From the NCBI GenBank assembly GCA_002368735.1, contig DFEQ01000025.1, positions 1-14,122 of the forward strand: a DNA stretch of 14,122 nt. The letters are read 5' to 3'. A program made the translations under genes and the position numbers. This DNA is from Christensenella sp. UBA3798 (GTDB taxonomy: Bacteria > Bacillota > Clostridia > Christensenellales > CAG-1252). Of the stretch, positions 1 to 5,498 are shown piece after piece (the first letter of the stretch is position 1; every line of letters begins with the position of its first letter). The notes beneath the pieces are model-generated. The model worked only from the letters and a program-made list of their open reading frames with translations. It searched no databases and had not been told where the DNA came from.

Positions 1-37
1 CACGATTTCATCGTGATGATATACACGCATTCGCGTG
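1..37. repeat. Two adjacent small hairpins with a GTGATGATATA linker
   Basis: CACGAT and ATCGTG (1-6 and 10-15) pair around TTC. After the spacer ATGATATA, CACGC and GCGTG (24-28 and 33-37) pair around ATTC, followed by ATAATG. The alternation of palindrome and GTGAT-type linker resembles the arrays at 11986-12116. It may be the end of a longer array cut by the window edge. Confidence 0.4.
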
Positions 38-156
38 ATAATGCGGTTGTTTGTGTATTGATTGTTTTTGCCTTTTACCGTATAGGTTTAGAATTCAATT
101 TTGGTTACCACCGCTCCGGAATTTGCAATTCTTCGGGGATCCCAACGGCAGTTTTT

Positions 157-234
157 AACTCAAAATCGCGCAGTTACGTACAAGGAGTACGCGCCTGCGC
201 GATTTTTCGTAGAGCCTCGCATCTGCACCCCTCC
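157..234 (+). repeat. Structured intergenic repeat element, copy 1
   Basis: This is the first of two copies of an about 80-bp element; the other is at 3179-3260. It begins AACTCAAAA and forms a long hairpin (162-206). The outer stem is AAAATCGCGCAG with CTGCGCGATTTT, then there is a four-by-four internal loop (TTAC opposite GCGC), a GTAC/GTAC stem and the loop AAGGA. A conserved tail follows, including GCCT and TCTGCACC. A T-rich run follows the stem on the plus strand, and an A-rich run precedes it, so it could terminate transcription in either direction. I do not recognise it as a named family. Confidence 0.75.
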
Positions 235-451
235 TGTGCGGTCTCGCCGTGTAGGAGCTAAGACACTACTAAAAAGTGGAAATGTTAAAAACGCACCAAT
301 AATGTTTTTTCACAGTTCTTAAAGAACTCGCAGCTTCTTTTTCCCCTTTATAGCCTTTGACCTGCGGAGCATCTCCCTGTGCATTCAAGCAATTTAACGC
401 TCGCTTTCTTGGGGTGTCTGCGGCGCTAATCAACGATGTCCTGTTGTCGTA

Positions 452-1636
452 TCAATGGTGAAACAATCTCACCCCGTTGAAGACCATCGTCATGCCGTAC
501 TTGTCGGCGGTGGCGATGACCTCTTCGTCGCGTACCGAGCCGCCGGGCTGCACCACGTAGGTCACGCCGCTGCGGCGTGCGCGCTCGAGGTTGTCCGAGA
601 AGGGGAAGAAGGCGTCCGACGCGACGGTCACCCCCGATATGGCGCCGAGGACGGCGCGCTTTTCCTCCTTGGTGAAGGGGGCGGGCTTAACGGAGAAATA
701 CTGCTCCCACGTGCCGTCCGCGAGGAGGTATTCCGATTCTTCCTCCGAGAGGTATAGGTCGATGACGTTGTTGCGGTCGGGGCGGGAGAGTTCCGCTTTG
801 AGGGGGAGGGAGAGCACCTTGTCCGTTTGGCGCAGGAACCAGTTGTCCGCCTTCCCCGCGGCGAGACGGGTGCAATGGATGCGGCTCTGCTGCCCCGCGC
901 CCACGCCGATGGCTTGTCCGTCATAGGCAAAGCACACCGAATTGGACTGGGTGTATTTGAGGGTGATGAGCGCCACGAGCATATCGAGCTTTTTGTCGTC
1001 GGGGAGCGCCTTGTTCTTCGTCACGACGTTGGTGAGGAGGCTATCGTCTACCCGTAGGTCGTTTCGCCCCTGCTCGAAGGTCACGCCGAAGACTGTCTTT
1101 CTTTCAATGGGTGCGGGGGAGTATGATGGGTCGATCTTGACAATGTTGTAATTCCCCTTTCTCTTCTCCTTTAATATTTCGAGGGCGCGCGGGGTATAGG
1201 CGGGGGCGATGATGCCGTCCGACACTTCGCGCTTGATGATAGCAGCCGTCACCTCGTCGCATTCGTCCGAGAGGGCGATCCAGTCGCCGAAGGAGGACAT
1301 CCTGTCGGTGCCGCGGGCGCGGGCGTAGGCGCAGGCGATGGGGGAGTCGTCCAATCCCGCGAGGTCATCCACGAAACAAGCCTTTTTCAGCTTCTCGGGG
1401 AGCACCCTTCCGACCGCTGCCGAGGTGGGGGATACGTGCTTGAAGGACGCCGCCGCAGGGAGTCCCGTCGCCGCCTTTATCTCGCTGACGAGTTGCCAGC
1501 CGTTCAGCGCGTCGAGAAAGTTGATGTAGCCCGGTCTGCCGTTCAGCACGGTGATGGGGAGTTCCCCCTCCGTCATAAATATCTTGGCGGGCTTTTGATT
1601 GGGGTTGCAGCCGTATTTCAGCTCGAATTCTTTCAT
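452..1636 (-). CDS. purH: AICAR transformylase, stand-alone (PurH C-terminal domain only)
   Basis: It transfers a formyl group from 10-formyl-tetrahydrofolate to AICAR (ZMP) to give FAICAR, the penultimate step of IMP synthesis, in the cytoplasm. The 394-residue product starts directly with the transformylase domain (KYGCNPNQKPA at 8-17) and lacks the roughly 200-residue N-terminal IMP cyclohydrolase domain of ordinary bifunctional PurH. The catalytic Lys-His pair is seen as K66-H67 in SFKHVSP. The family signatures SNSVCFAYDGQAIGVGAGQQ, SRIHCTRLA, DAFFPFSDN and a C-terminal VRLFHH are all present, so the domain looks complete and active. Its ATG lies 2 nt after the purO stop, with GAGG embedded in the purO end, so the two genes form one operon. 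The missing cyclohydrolase step is supplied by purO. Expression should follow the upstream ZTP riboswitch. Confidence 0.97.
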   Translation of the reverse strand: MKEFELKYGCNPNQKPAKIFMTEGELPITVLNGRPGYINFLDALNGWQLVSEIKAATGLPAAASFKHVSPTSAAVGRVLPEKLKKACFVDDLAGLDDSPIACAYARARGTDRMSSFGDWIALSDECDEVTAAIIKREVSDGIIAPAYTPRALEILKEKRKGNYNIVKIDPSYSPAPIERKTVFGVTFEQGRNDLRVDDSLLTNVVTKNKALPDDKKLDMLVALITLKYTQSNSVCFAYDGQAIGVGAGQQSRIHCTRLAAGKADNWFLRQTDKVLSLPLKAELSRPDRNNVIDLYLSEEESEYLLADGTWEQYFSVKPAPFTKEEKRAVLGAISGVTVASDAFFPFSDNLERARRSGVTYVVQPGGSVRDEEVIATADKYGMTMVFNGVRLFHH

Positions 1637-1638
1637 AA

Positions 1639-2343
1639 TTACCTCGCGTTTTTGTTATATAACAGCGTGTTTTCTTCCCCCGTCGTCAAGTCTACGGCGC
1701 GGGCAAAGAGCGATATCTTGTTTCCCTTGTCCAAGGCGTTCCACAGATGGCTCGCAAAGGCGTCGAGATCATCCTCGACAGCGACCTCTCGCGGCGCGCC
1801 CATAAAGGAGGGAAGGGGGTCACCGTCCCCTTGGTAAGTGTGGAGGATGCGTCCGAAGCCCGCTTTGAGGGGGTAGGAGTATTCACCGCGCTCGCATTCG
1901 CCGCCTTCCTTCCTTCGGAGGATAATCATATCGTACCCGCCGCTTCTTAGGTCGATGAGGGCGCTGATGCGGGGGGTGTAGTTTGGCGCGTCGGGCTCAA
2001 AGGTGCGGGTAAGGAGAGCGTCGAAAAAACTCTTGCCCGCAGTCAAAGCGTCCACCACGGTGTCGGTCTGGTCGCCGTTGGTCAATACCGCCTTGTCCCC
2101 CACGCGGCGCATGGCGTTATAGATGATGAGGCTGGGGTCCTTGACCTTGCTTTCGTCGTAAGGGCGGGTCTTCAAGGCGCCATCGTCCAAGGCGAGGACG
2201 CGGTTGCGACTGTTCTCGCTCCTACCCATGATGAAGTAGGCAAAGAAGACTTTATTGCCGCTTGCGGGCGCGCCCACCACGATGCCTCTGCCGGGATAAG
2301 GATTGCCGCGTACTGCCCCTGCTGCCGTTGATATTTCGTTCAT
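1639..2343 (-). CDS. purO: IMP cyclohydrolase, archaeal PurO type
   Basis: It closes the ring of FAICAR to form IMP, the last step of de novo purine synthesis. The 234-residue protein matches the PurO-type IMP cyclohydrolase family, an Ntn-hydrolase-like fold first characterised in methanogenic archaea and unrelated to the PurH N-terminal domain. Visible family features are RGNPYPGRGIVVG (12-24), YFIMGRSENSRNR (36-48), a TNGDQTD segment near the middle and NYTPRISA in the second half. The ATG at 2343 is preceded by a strong GGAGGAG site about 6 nt upstream. It is first in the operon, directly behind the riboswitch terminator, and is followed after 2 nt by the stand-alone AICAR transformylase. 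Together the pair replaces bifunctional PurH. The family identification is from recalled motifs and is strengthened by the partner gene. Confidence 0.93.
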   Translation of the reverse strand: MNEISTAAGAVRGNPYPGRGIVVGAPASGNKVFFAYFIMGRSENSRNRVLALDDGALKTRPYDESKVKDPSLIIYNAMRRVGDKAVLTNGDQTDTVVDALTAGKSFFDALLTRTFEPDAPNYTPRISALIDLRSGGYDMIILRRKEGGECERGEYSYPLKAGFGRILHTYQGDGDPLPSFMGAPREVAVEDDLDAFASHLWNALDKGNKISLFARAVDLTTGEENTLLYNKNAR

Positions 2344-2353
2344 ATCTCCTCCA

Positions 2354-2388
2354 TAAAAAAGGGCATACTTCTATCCGAAAGTATGCCC
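2354..2388 (-). terminator. Riboswitch expression platform: intrinsic terminator before purO
   Basis: On the minus strand GGGCATACTT (2388-2379) pairs perfectly with AAGTATGCCC (2370-2361) around an 8-nt loop, followed by six U residues (2360-2355). The 5' arm reuses the conserved UGGGCA of the riboswitch aptamer. Folding of the liganded aptamer and of the terminator are therefore mutually exclusive, as expected for a transcriptional ON switch. Confidence 0.93.
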
Positions 2389-2452
2389 AGACGGTCGGCT
2401 GTGTCCGCCTCGTTCCCCGTGGTCGGTTCCACTCATCCGTCAGTAGCGAGGC
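2383..2452 (-). promoter_or_regulatory. ZTP (pfl) riboswitch aptamer controlling purO and AICAR transformylase
   Basis: Read on the minus strand, this matches the ZTP riboswitch architecture. P1 pairs GCCUCG (2452-2447) with CGAGGC (2412-2407). P2 pairs GUGG (2432-2429) with CCAC (2422-2419), followed by the conserved GGGGAACG. The pseudoknot pairs GACGG (2441-2437, in CUGACGG) with CCGUC (2394-2390), immediately before the hallmark CUGGGCA. The class binds ZTP and ZMP, which accumulate when 10-formyl-tetrahydrofolate is short, and activates folate and purine genes. Here it precedes the two genes that consume ZMP and its product. The overlap with the terminator at 2354-2388 supports transcriptional control. 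Confidence 0.93.
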
Positions 2453-2460
2453 TCAGTGTT

Positions 2461-2489
2461 ATTATATATCACCCGCCGCGAATAGTCAA
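2461..2489 (-). promoter_or_regulatory. Sigma-A type promoter for the purO operon
   Basis: On the minus strand, TTGACT (2489-2484) and TATAAT (2466-2461) are separated by exactly 17 nt. The -10 is a perfect consensus and the -35 differs at one position. Initiation would fall just upstream of riboswitch helix P1, which begins at 2452. Confidence 0.9.
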
Positions 2490-2550
2490 TCGCCAAAAAG
2501 GTATATTCCCGCCCCTTCGCGGCAATACTCCCCGCAAAAGGAGGAATACT

Positions 2551-3141
2551 ATGAAACTCATCGAAAGCAAGACCTATCTGAACCTCGCCAAAGCCTTTGC
2601 GGGCGAATGTATGGCGCGTACCCGCTACGAATTTATCGAATACGGCGCTCGTCAGCAGGGCTATACCGCCCTTGCGGAGGTCATCGACAAGATCGTCTAC
2701 AACGAATTTAACCACGCGAGGATGTGCTACACCTATCTCGAGTCCGCGTCCGATAAGCCCATCGCCAACGTGGAGGTGTGCTCGGGCTACCCCTTCAAGG
2801 AGAAGTGGGACCTCATCGAGAACCTCCGCCTTGCCGCCGAGGATGAAGGCATCGAAGCGGAAAGGGTCTATCCCGAATATCAGAAGACCGCCGAGGAAGA
2901 GGGCTTCAAGGACATCGCGGGGCTCTTCCGCAATCTCATCGGCATAGAGACCTGCCACAAAAAGCTCTTTACCGACCTCTACGAGCAGATGAAATCAGGC
3001 ACCATCTACAAAAAGCCCGAAAAGGTCAAGTGGAAGTGCGGCGGCTGCGGCTACGAATGGACGGAGAAGGAAGCCTTCGAGATCTGCCCCGTTTGCGGCG
3101 CGAAGCAGGGAGTGGTGCTTTTGCACCTCTCCGACCGATAA
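2551..3141 (+). CDS. rbr: Rubrerythrin
   Basis: This non-haem iron protein reduces hydrogen peroxide in the cytoplasm of anaerobes, receiving electrons through rubredoxin-type carriers. The 196-residue length is normal. The N-terminal ferritin-like diiron domain shows E19, the E52-x-x-H55 motif in YNEFNHARM, an acidic region at 97-104 that supplies another ligand, and E133-x-x-H136 in GIETCHKK. The C-terminal rubredoxin-like [FeS4] domain has C163-x-x-C166 and C179-x-x-C182. The ATG at 2551 is chosen because AAAAGGAGG lies 6 nt upstream. Longer in-frame extensions run into the opposing riboswitch and promoter region. It is divergent from purO and probably monocistronic, with repeat element copy 2 as the likely terminator. 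I could not identify a convincing promoter or PerR box. Confidence 0.96.
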   Translation: MKLIESKTYLNLAKAFAGECMARTRYEFIEYGARQQGYTALAEVIDKIVYNEFNHARMCYTYLESASDKPIANVEVCSGYPFKEKWDLIENLRLAAEDEGIEAERVYPEYQKTAEEEGFKDIAGLFRNLIGIETCHKKLFTDLYEQMKSGTIYKKPEKVKWKCGGCGYEWTEKEAFEICPVCGAKQGVVLLHLSDR

Positions 3142-3178
3142 AACGCGGCGGCGCATCGCGGCGCATATACTGTGTTCC

Positions 3179-3260
3179 AACTCAAAAACCCCGCAGTTAC
3201 GTACGGTTAGTACGCGCCTGCGGGGTTTTATCGTTGCGCCTTGTCTCTGCACCACCCTCC
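3179..3260 (+). repeat. Structured intergenic repeat element, copy 2 (likely rubrerythrin terminator)
   Basis: This is the second copy of the element at 157-234. AACTCAAAA leads into a hairpin (3185-3229) with outer stem AAAACCCCGCAG / CTGCGGGGTTTT, the same TTAC-opposite-GCGC internal loop, the same GTAC/GTAC stem, and loop GGTTA instead of AAGGA. The tail again contains GCCT and TCTGCACC. The middle of the outer stem is CCCC/GGGG here and TCGC/GCGA in copy 1, so pairing is kept while sequence changes. It starts 38 nt after the rubrerythrin stop and the hairpin ends in TTTT, which suits a terminator. Confidence 0.8.
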
Positions 3261-3273
3261 GCCGCCTTTTTTT

Positions 3274-3326
3274 AATGCGGAATTCGGAACCTTATCCAAT
3301 GCGGAATGCGGAATGCGGAATTGCGG
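3274..3326. repeat. AATGCGG short tandem repeat
   Basis: One AATGCGG followed by AATTCGG occurs at 3274-3287. Three exact tandem AATGCGG units occur at 3298-3318, then a variant AATTGCGG to 3326. The same 7-mer repeats at 11951-11964 on the other side of the histidine operon. No coding role is apparent. Confidence 0.7.
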
Positions 3327-3387
3327 GTCGCGTTGCTCCGAAATATCCTCATTTAGGGAGCGGAGAGAATGCAAAATCTATCCCTAC

Positions 3388-3506
3388 ATCCTTAACTGCT
3401 CGCTTTGCGAGCAACTTCACTATGAGCGAAGCGAATAACTTCACTGCGCAGCAACTTCACTTGCCGAAGGCAAACTTCACTCTGCGCGGAGAGTGCACAA
3501 CTTCAC
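3388..3506. repeat. AACTTCAC-linked hairpin array, left copy
   Basis: After ATCCTTAACTGC (3388-3399) there are five copies of AACTTCAC, at 3413, 3437, 3453, 3473 and 3499. They alternate with short, mostly self-complementary spacers of 8 to 18 nt, such as TGCTCGC-TTT-GCGAGCA before the first and TTGCC-GAA-GGCA before the fourth. A related array with the same leader lies at 12290-12385. The spacing is too irregular and the spacers too palindromic for a CRISPR array. I know no assigned function. Confidence 0.75.
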
Positions 3507-3520
3507 CTGCTCTACACCTT

Positions 3521-3545
3521 ACTTCCCCTCCTCGGGAAGTTTTTA
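3521..3545 (+). terminator. Intrinsic terminator-like hairpin upstream of the histidine operon
   Basis: ACTTCCC (3521-3527) and GGGAAGT (3534-3540) pair around CTCCTC, followed by TTTTA. It lies about 30 nt before the his promoter and would block transcription arriving from rubrerythrin and the repeat region. Confidence 0.7.
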
Positions 3546-3573
3546 TTTGTTATCACAAAGAGGTTCAATTCGT

Positions 3574-3602
3574 TTGACTTCGGCACTTTAGCGTGCTAAA
3601 AT
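3574..3602 (+). promoter_or_regulatory. Sigma-A promoter of the histidine operon
   Basis: TTGACT (3574-3579) and TAAAAT (3597-3602) are spaced by 17 nt. The predicted start is near 3609, giving a leader of only about 20 nt with AGGTGG (3621-3626) before the ATG. That leaves no room for a T-box or a histidine attenuator, so control is expected at the promoter. Confidence 0.88.
3587..3600. promoter_or_regulatory. Palindromic operator candidate overlapping the his -10 box
   Basis: TTTAGC-GT-GCTAAA is a perfect 6-bp inverted repeat with a 2-nt centre that covers most of the -10 hexamer. The first gene of the operon encodes a TrpR-family protein, so autorepression is the natural reading. The assignment is an inference; no other copy of this palindrome was noticed in the window. 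Confidence 0.7.
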
Positions 3603-3630
3603 GTGAATACAAAACTCCCGAGGTGGAATT

Positions 3631-3924
3631 ATGGATAAGATAAGAAATCAGTCGGTGGAAAACTTGGTGCAGGTCATAGCGAAGATGGGCACGGCGGACG
3701 ACGTCTATGACTTCCTCTCCGACCTATGCACGATCAAGGAACTTCAGGACATGGCACAGCGCTTTGATATGGCGCGCCTATTAAAGGATGGGGCGAACTA
3801 TCAGAGCGTAGCGGCGGAGGTCGGGGCGAGCAGCGCCACCATCAGCCGCGTCAATCGCTGCTTGATGTACGGCAACGGCGGCTACGAAAAGGCGATAGCC
3901 CTCTTCAAAGGGGAAAAGAAATGA
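3631..3924 (+). CDS. yerC: TrpR-family regulator YerC/YecD type, probable histidine repressor
   Basis: This is a 97-residue, all-helical DNA-binding protein of the Trp repressor family. The helix-turn-helix region lies at about 57-80 (YQSVAAEVGASSATISRVNR) and is followed by CLMYGNGGY, the signature of the YerC/YecD subgroup. Comparative genomics has proposed that this subgroup controls histidine biosynthesis in Firmicutes, where it is sometimes called HisR, with histidine as presumed effector. Position supports that role: it is the first gene of a complete his operon, behind a promoter carrying a perfect palindrome. Its last codon and stop overlap the next start as ATGA. AGGTGG sits 4 nt before the ATG. 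Family assignment is firm, while effector and operator are inferred. Confidence 0.93.
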   Translation: MDKIRNQSVENLVQVIAKMGTADDVYDFLSDLCTIKELQDMAQRFDMARLLKDGANYQSVAAEVGASSATISRVNRCLMYGNGGYEKAIALFKGEKK

Positions 3925-5498
3925 GACTGAGAGAAAGCGTATTTGAAAGCGGCGAGAGGACGGTCTTTGCCCTCCGCGAGCTGTATGCGGACTACGGATA
4001 CGAGTATTACCGCATGAGCAAATTCGAGGAGTACGACTTCTACGCAAAGAACAAGGACTTCCTCGTTTCGGACAACGTTTTGACCTTCACCGACACCAAC
4101 GGAAAGCTGATGGCTTTGAAGCCCGACGTGACCCTGTCCATCGTCAAGGGATGCGACGCCGAGCCCAAGGGGGTCAGCAAGGTATATTACAGCGAGAACG
4201 TCTATCGTCCCGCGGCGGACGGCGCCTTTAAGGAGATCATGCAGACGGGTCTCGAGTGCTTCGGCGAGATAGGCGCGGGGGAGGTGGCGGAGGTCATCAC
4301 CCTTGCGATAAAGAGCCTCAGGTGCATCTCGGAAGAGGCGGTCCTCGACCTATCCGACCTCGCGGTCGCAGACGCCCTCCTCGACAAGGTGGGGGTCGTC
4401 CCGATGGAGCGCGGCGCGATATGGGAAGCGGCGGAGGCAAAGAACGCCGACAGGATACGCGCGCTTTTATCCGATGCGGGCGCGGGCGAAGAGGACCTCG
4501 CGGTCGCGACGGCGCTCTTCACTGTGGCGGACAGCCTGCCCACCGCCATCGAAAAGCTCGAGAATATCGAATACTACTTTGGCGAGAACTCCGCGATGAG
4601 TGAATTCCTCTCGGTGCTGCGCAAGATCCGCGACGCCGAAGAAGAGGAAAGCGTGCGCGTGGACTTCTCGGTGGTCGGTGACAGGAACTACTACAACGGC
4701 ATCATCTTCAAGGGTTTCCTGCGCGCCATCCCCTCCCCCGTCCTTGCGGGCGGCAGATACGACCGCTTGATGAAGAAATTGAAGAAGAAGGCGGGCGCCA
4801 TCGGCTTTGCGGTGTATACCGACCTATTGGATGATCTGGCGAAGGAAAGAAAGGCGCTTTCAGACGACTATATCAACGTCGCCCTCCCCAAGGGTCGCCT
4901 CGGCGAAAAGATATACAAGATGTTTGAAGAGGCAGGCTATCCCTGTCCCGCCCTCCTTGAAGAGAGCCGCAAGCTCGTCTTTGAAAACGAAGAAAGCAGG
5001 GTGCGCTACTTCTGGGTCAAACCCTCCGACGTTACGATATACGTTGAGCGAGGCGTGGCGGACGTCGGCGTGGCGGGTAAGGACATCCTCGCGGAGTACG
5101 AGCCCGACGTCTACGAGCTCCTCGATATGAAGAAGGGGGCTTGCCGCATGGCGGTCGCGGGGCCCAAGGACTTCAAGGACGACACGGGACGCCCCTTGCG
5201 CGTCGCCACCAAGTTCTCGCGCGTGACCCGCACCTATTATCAAAGCAAAGGGCGCGACATCGACGTCATACACCTCAACGGTTCCATCGAGATCGCCCCC
5301 ATCCTCGGGCTGTCCGACGTCATCGTGGATATCGTGGAAACGGGGACGACCCTCAAGGAGAACGACCTCGACGTGTTGGAGGTGGTGTTCCCCATCAGCG
5401 CTCGCCTCATCGCGAATAAGAGCTCGGCGAAGTTCAAGAAAGAGGCGATCGACGAGCTGGTCAAGAAGTTATCCGTCGTCGTGGAGGGGGTCAAATGA
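3921..5498 (+). CDS. hisZG: HisZ-HisG fusion: ATP phosphoribosyltransferase regulatory and catalytic subunits
   Basis: It catalyses the first, committed step of histidine synthesis: ATP plus PRPP to phosphoribosyl-ATP. One uninterrupted 525-codon frame holds two usual proteins. Residues 1 to about 315 are HisZ, a histidyl-tRNA-synthetase paralogue without tRNA charging: MALKPDVT at 64-71, YYSENVYR at 89-96, KEIMQTGLECFG at 104-115, and the GGRYDRL region before the junction. It lacks an anticodon-binding domain. Residues about 316 to 525 are short-form HisG: INVALPKGRLG from 318, VGVAGKDIL, and the PRPP loop IVETGTTLKEND starting at 471. Short HisG normally needs separate HisZ for activity and histidine feedback; here they are covalently joined in HisZ-HisG order. 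Overlaps of 4 nt (ATGA) link it to both neighbours. A sequencing error that deleted a stop cannot be excluded from one sequence. Confidence 0.94.
   Translation: MRLRESVFESGERTVFALRELYADYGYEYYRMSKFEEYDFYAKNKDFLVSDNVLTFTDTNGKLMALKPDVTLSIVKGCDAEPKGVSKVYYSENVYRPAADGAFKEIMQTGLECFGEIGAGEVAEVITLAIKSLRCISEEAVLDLSDLAVADALLDKVGVVPMERGAIWEAAEAKNADRIRALLSDAGAGEEDLAVATALFTVADSLPTAIEKLENIEYYFGENSAMSEFLSVLRKIRDAEEEESVRVDFSVVGDRNYYNGIIFKGFLRAIPSPVLAGGRYDRLMKKLKKKAGAIGFAVYTDLLDDLAKERKALSDDYINVALPKGRLGEKIYKMFEEAGYPCPALLEESRKLVFENEESRVRYFWVKPSDVTIYVERGVADVGVAGKDILAEYEPDVYELLDMKKGACRMAVAGPKDFKDDTGRPLRVATKFSRVTRTYYQSKGRDIDVIHLNGSIEIAPILGLSDVIVDIVETGTTLKENDLDVLEVVFPISARLIANKSSAKFKKEAIDELVKKLSVVVEGVK

Larger units (their letters stand above)
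1..451. other. Non-coding gap at left edge of window
   Basis: I see no supportable gene here. Short open frames exist but lack a convincing ribosome binding site and resemble no family I recognise. The stretch contains two small hairpins at 1-37, a structured repeat element at 157-234, an AT-rich inverted repeat at 314-328, and a GGGGTGT-containing segment near 409-424 that resembles the complement of segments around 11996 and 12131. The purine operon on the minus strand runs into this gap, but no obvious U-tailed terminator sits directly after its stop codon. The hairpin at 162-206 is the nearest candidate. Confidence 0.6.

Noticed and set aside
58..86. TTGATT, 17 nt, TATAGG as a promoter for a small RNA ending at the 162-206 hairpin
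   Set aside because: The -10 is poor and nothing else supports a transcript, so it is too weak to list as a feature.
13..261. 82-codon open frame at the left edge
   Set aside because: It runs through the hairpins and the structured element, lacks a Shine-Dalgarno site and shows no recognisable motif.
314..328. AGTTCTT-A-AAGAACT inverted repeat as purine operon terminator
   Set aside because: On the minus strand it is followed by GTG and an A run, with no U tract, and the stem is AT-rich.
2455..2510. PerR-like box or plus-strand promoter for rubrerythrin
   Set aside because: The AT-rich stretch is explained by the minus-strand purO promoter. No plus-strand -35/-10 pair with acceptable spacing was found, and the match to a PerR box is only partial.
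3413..3506. Possible CRISPR array
   Set aside because: Repeat units are only 8 bp, spacers are 8-18 nt and palindromic, and no cas gene is present.
3275..3577. 100-codon open frame over the left repeat region
   Set aside because: It only translates the AATGCGG tract and the AACTTCAC array, has no ribosome binding site and resembles no protein family.
3603..3630. T-box or histidine attenuator before the his operon
   Set aside because: The leader is about 20 nt, far too short, with no His-rich leader peptide.
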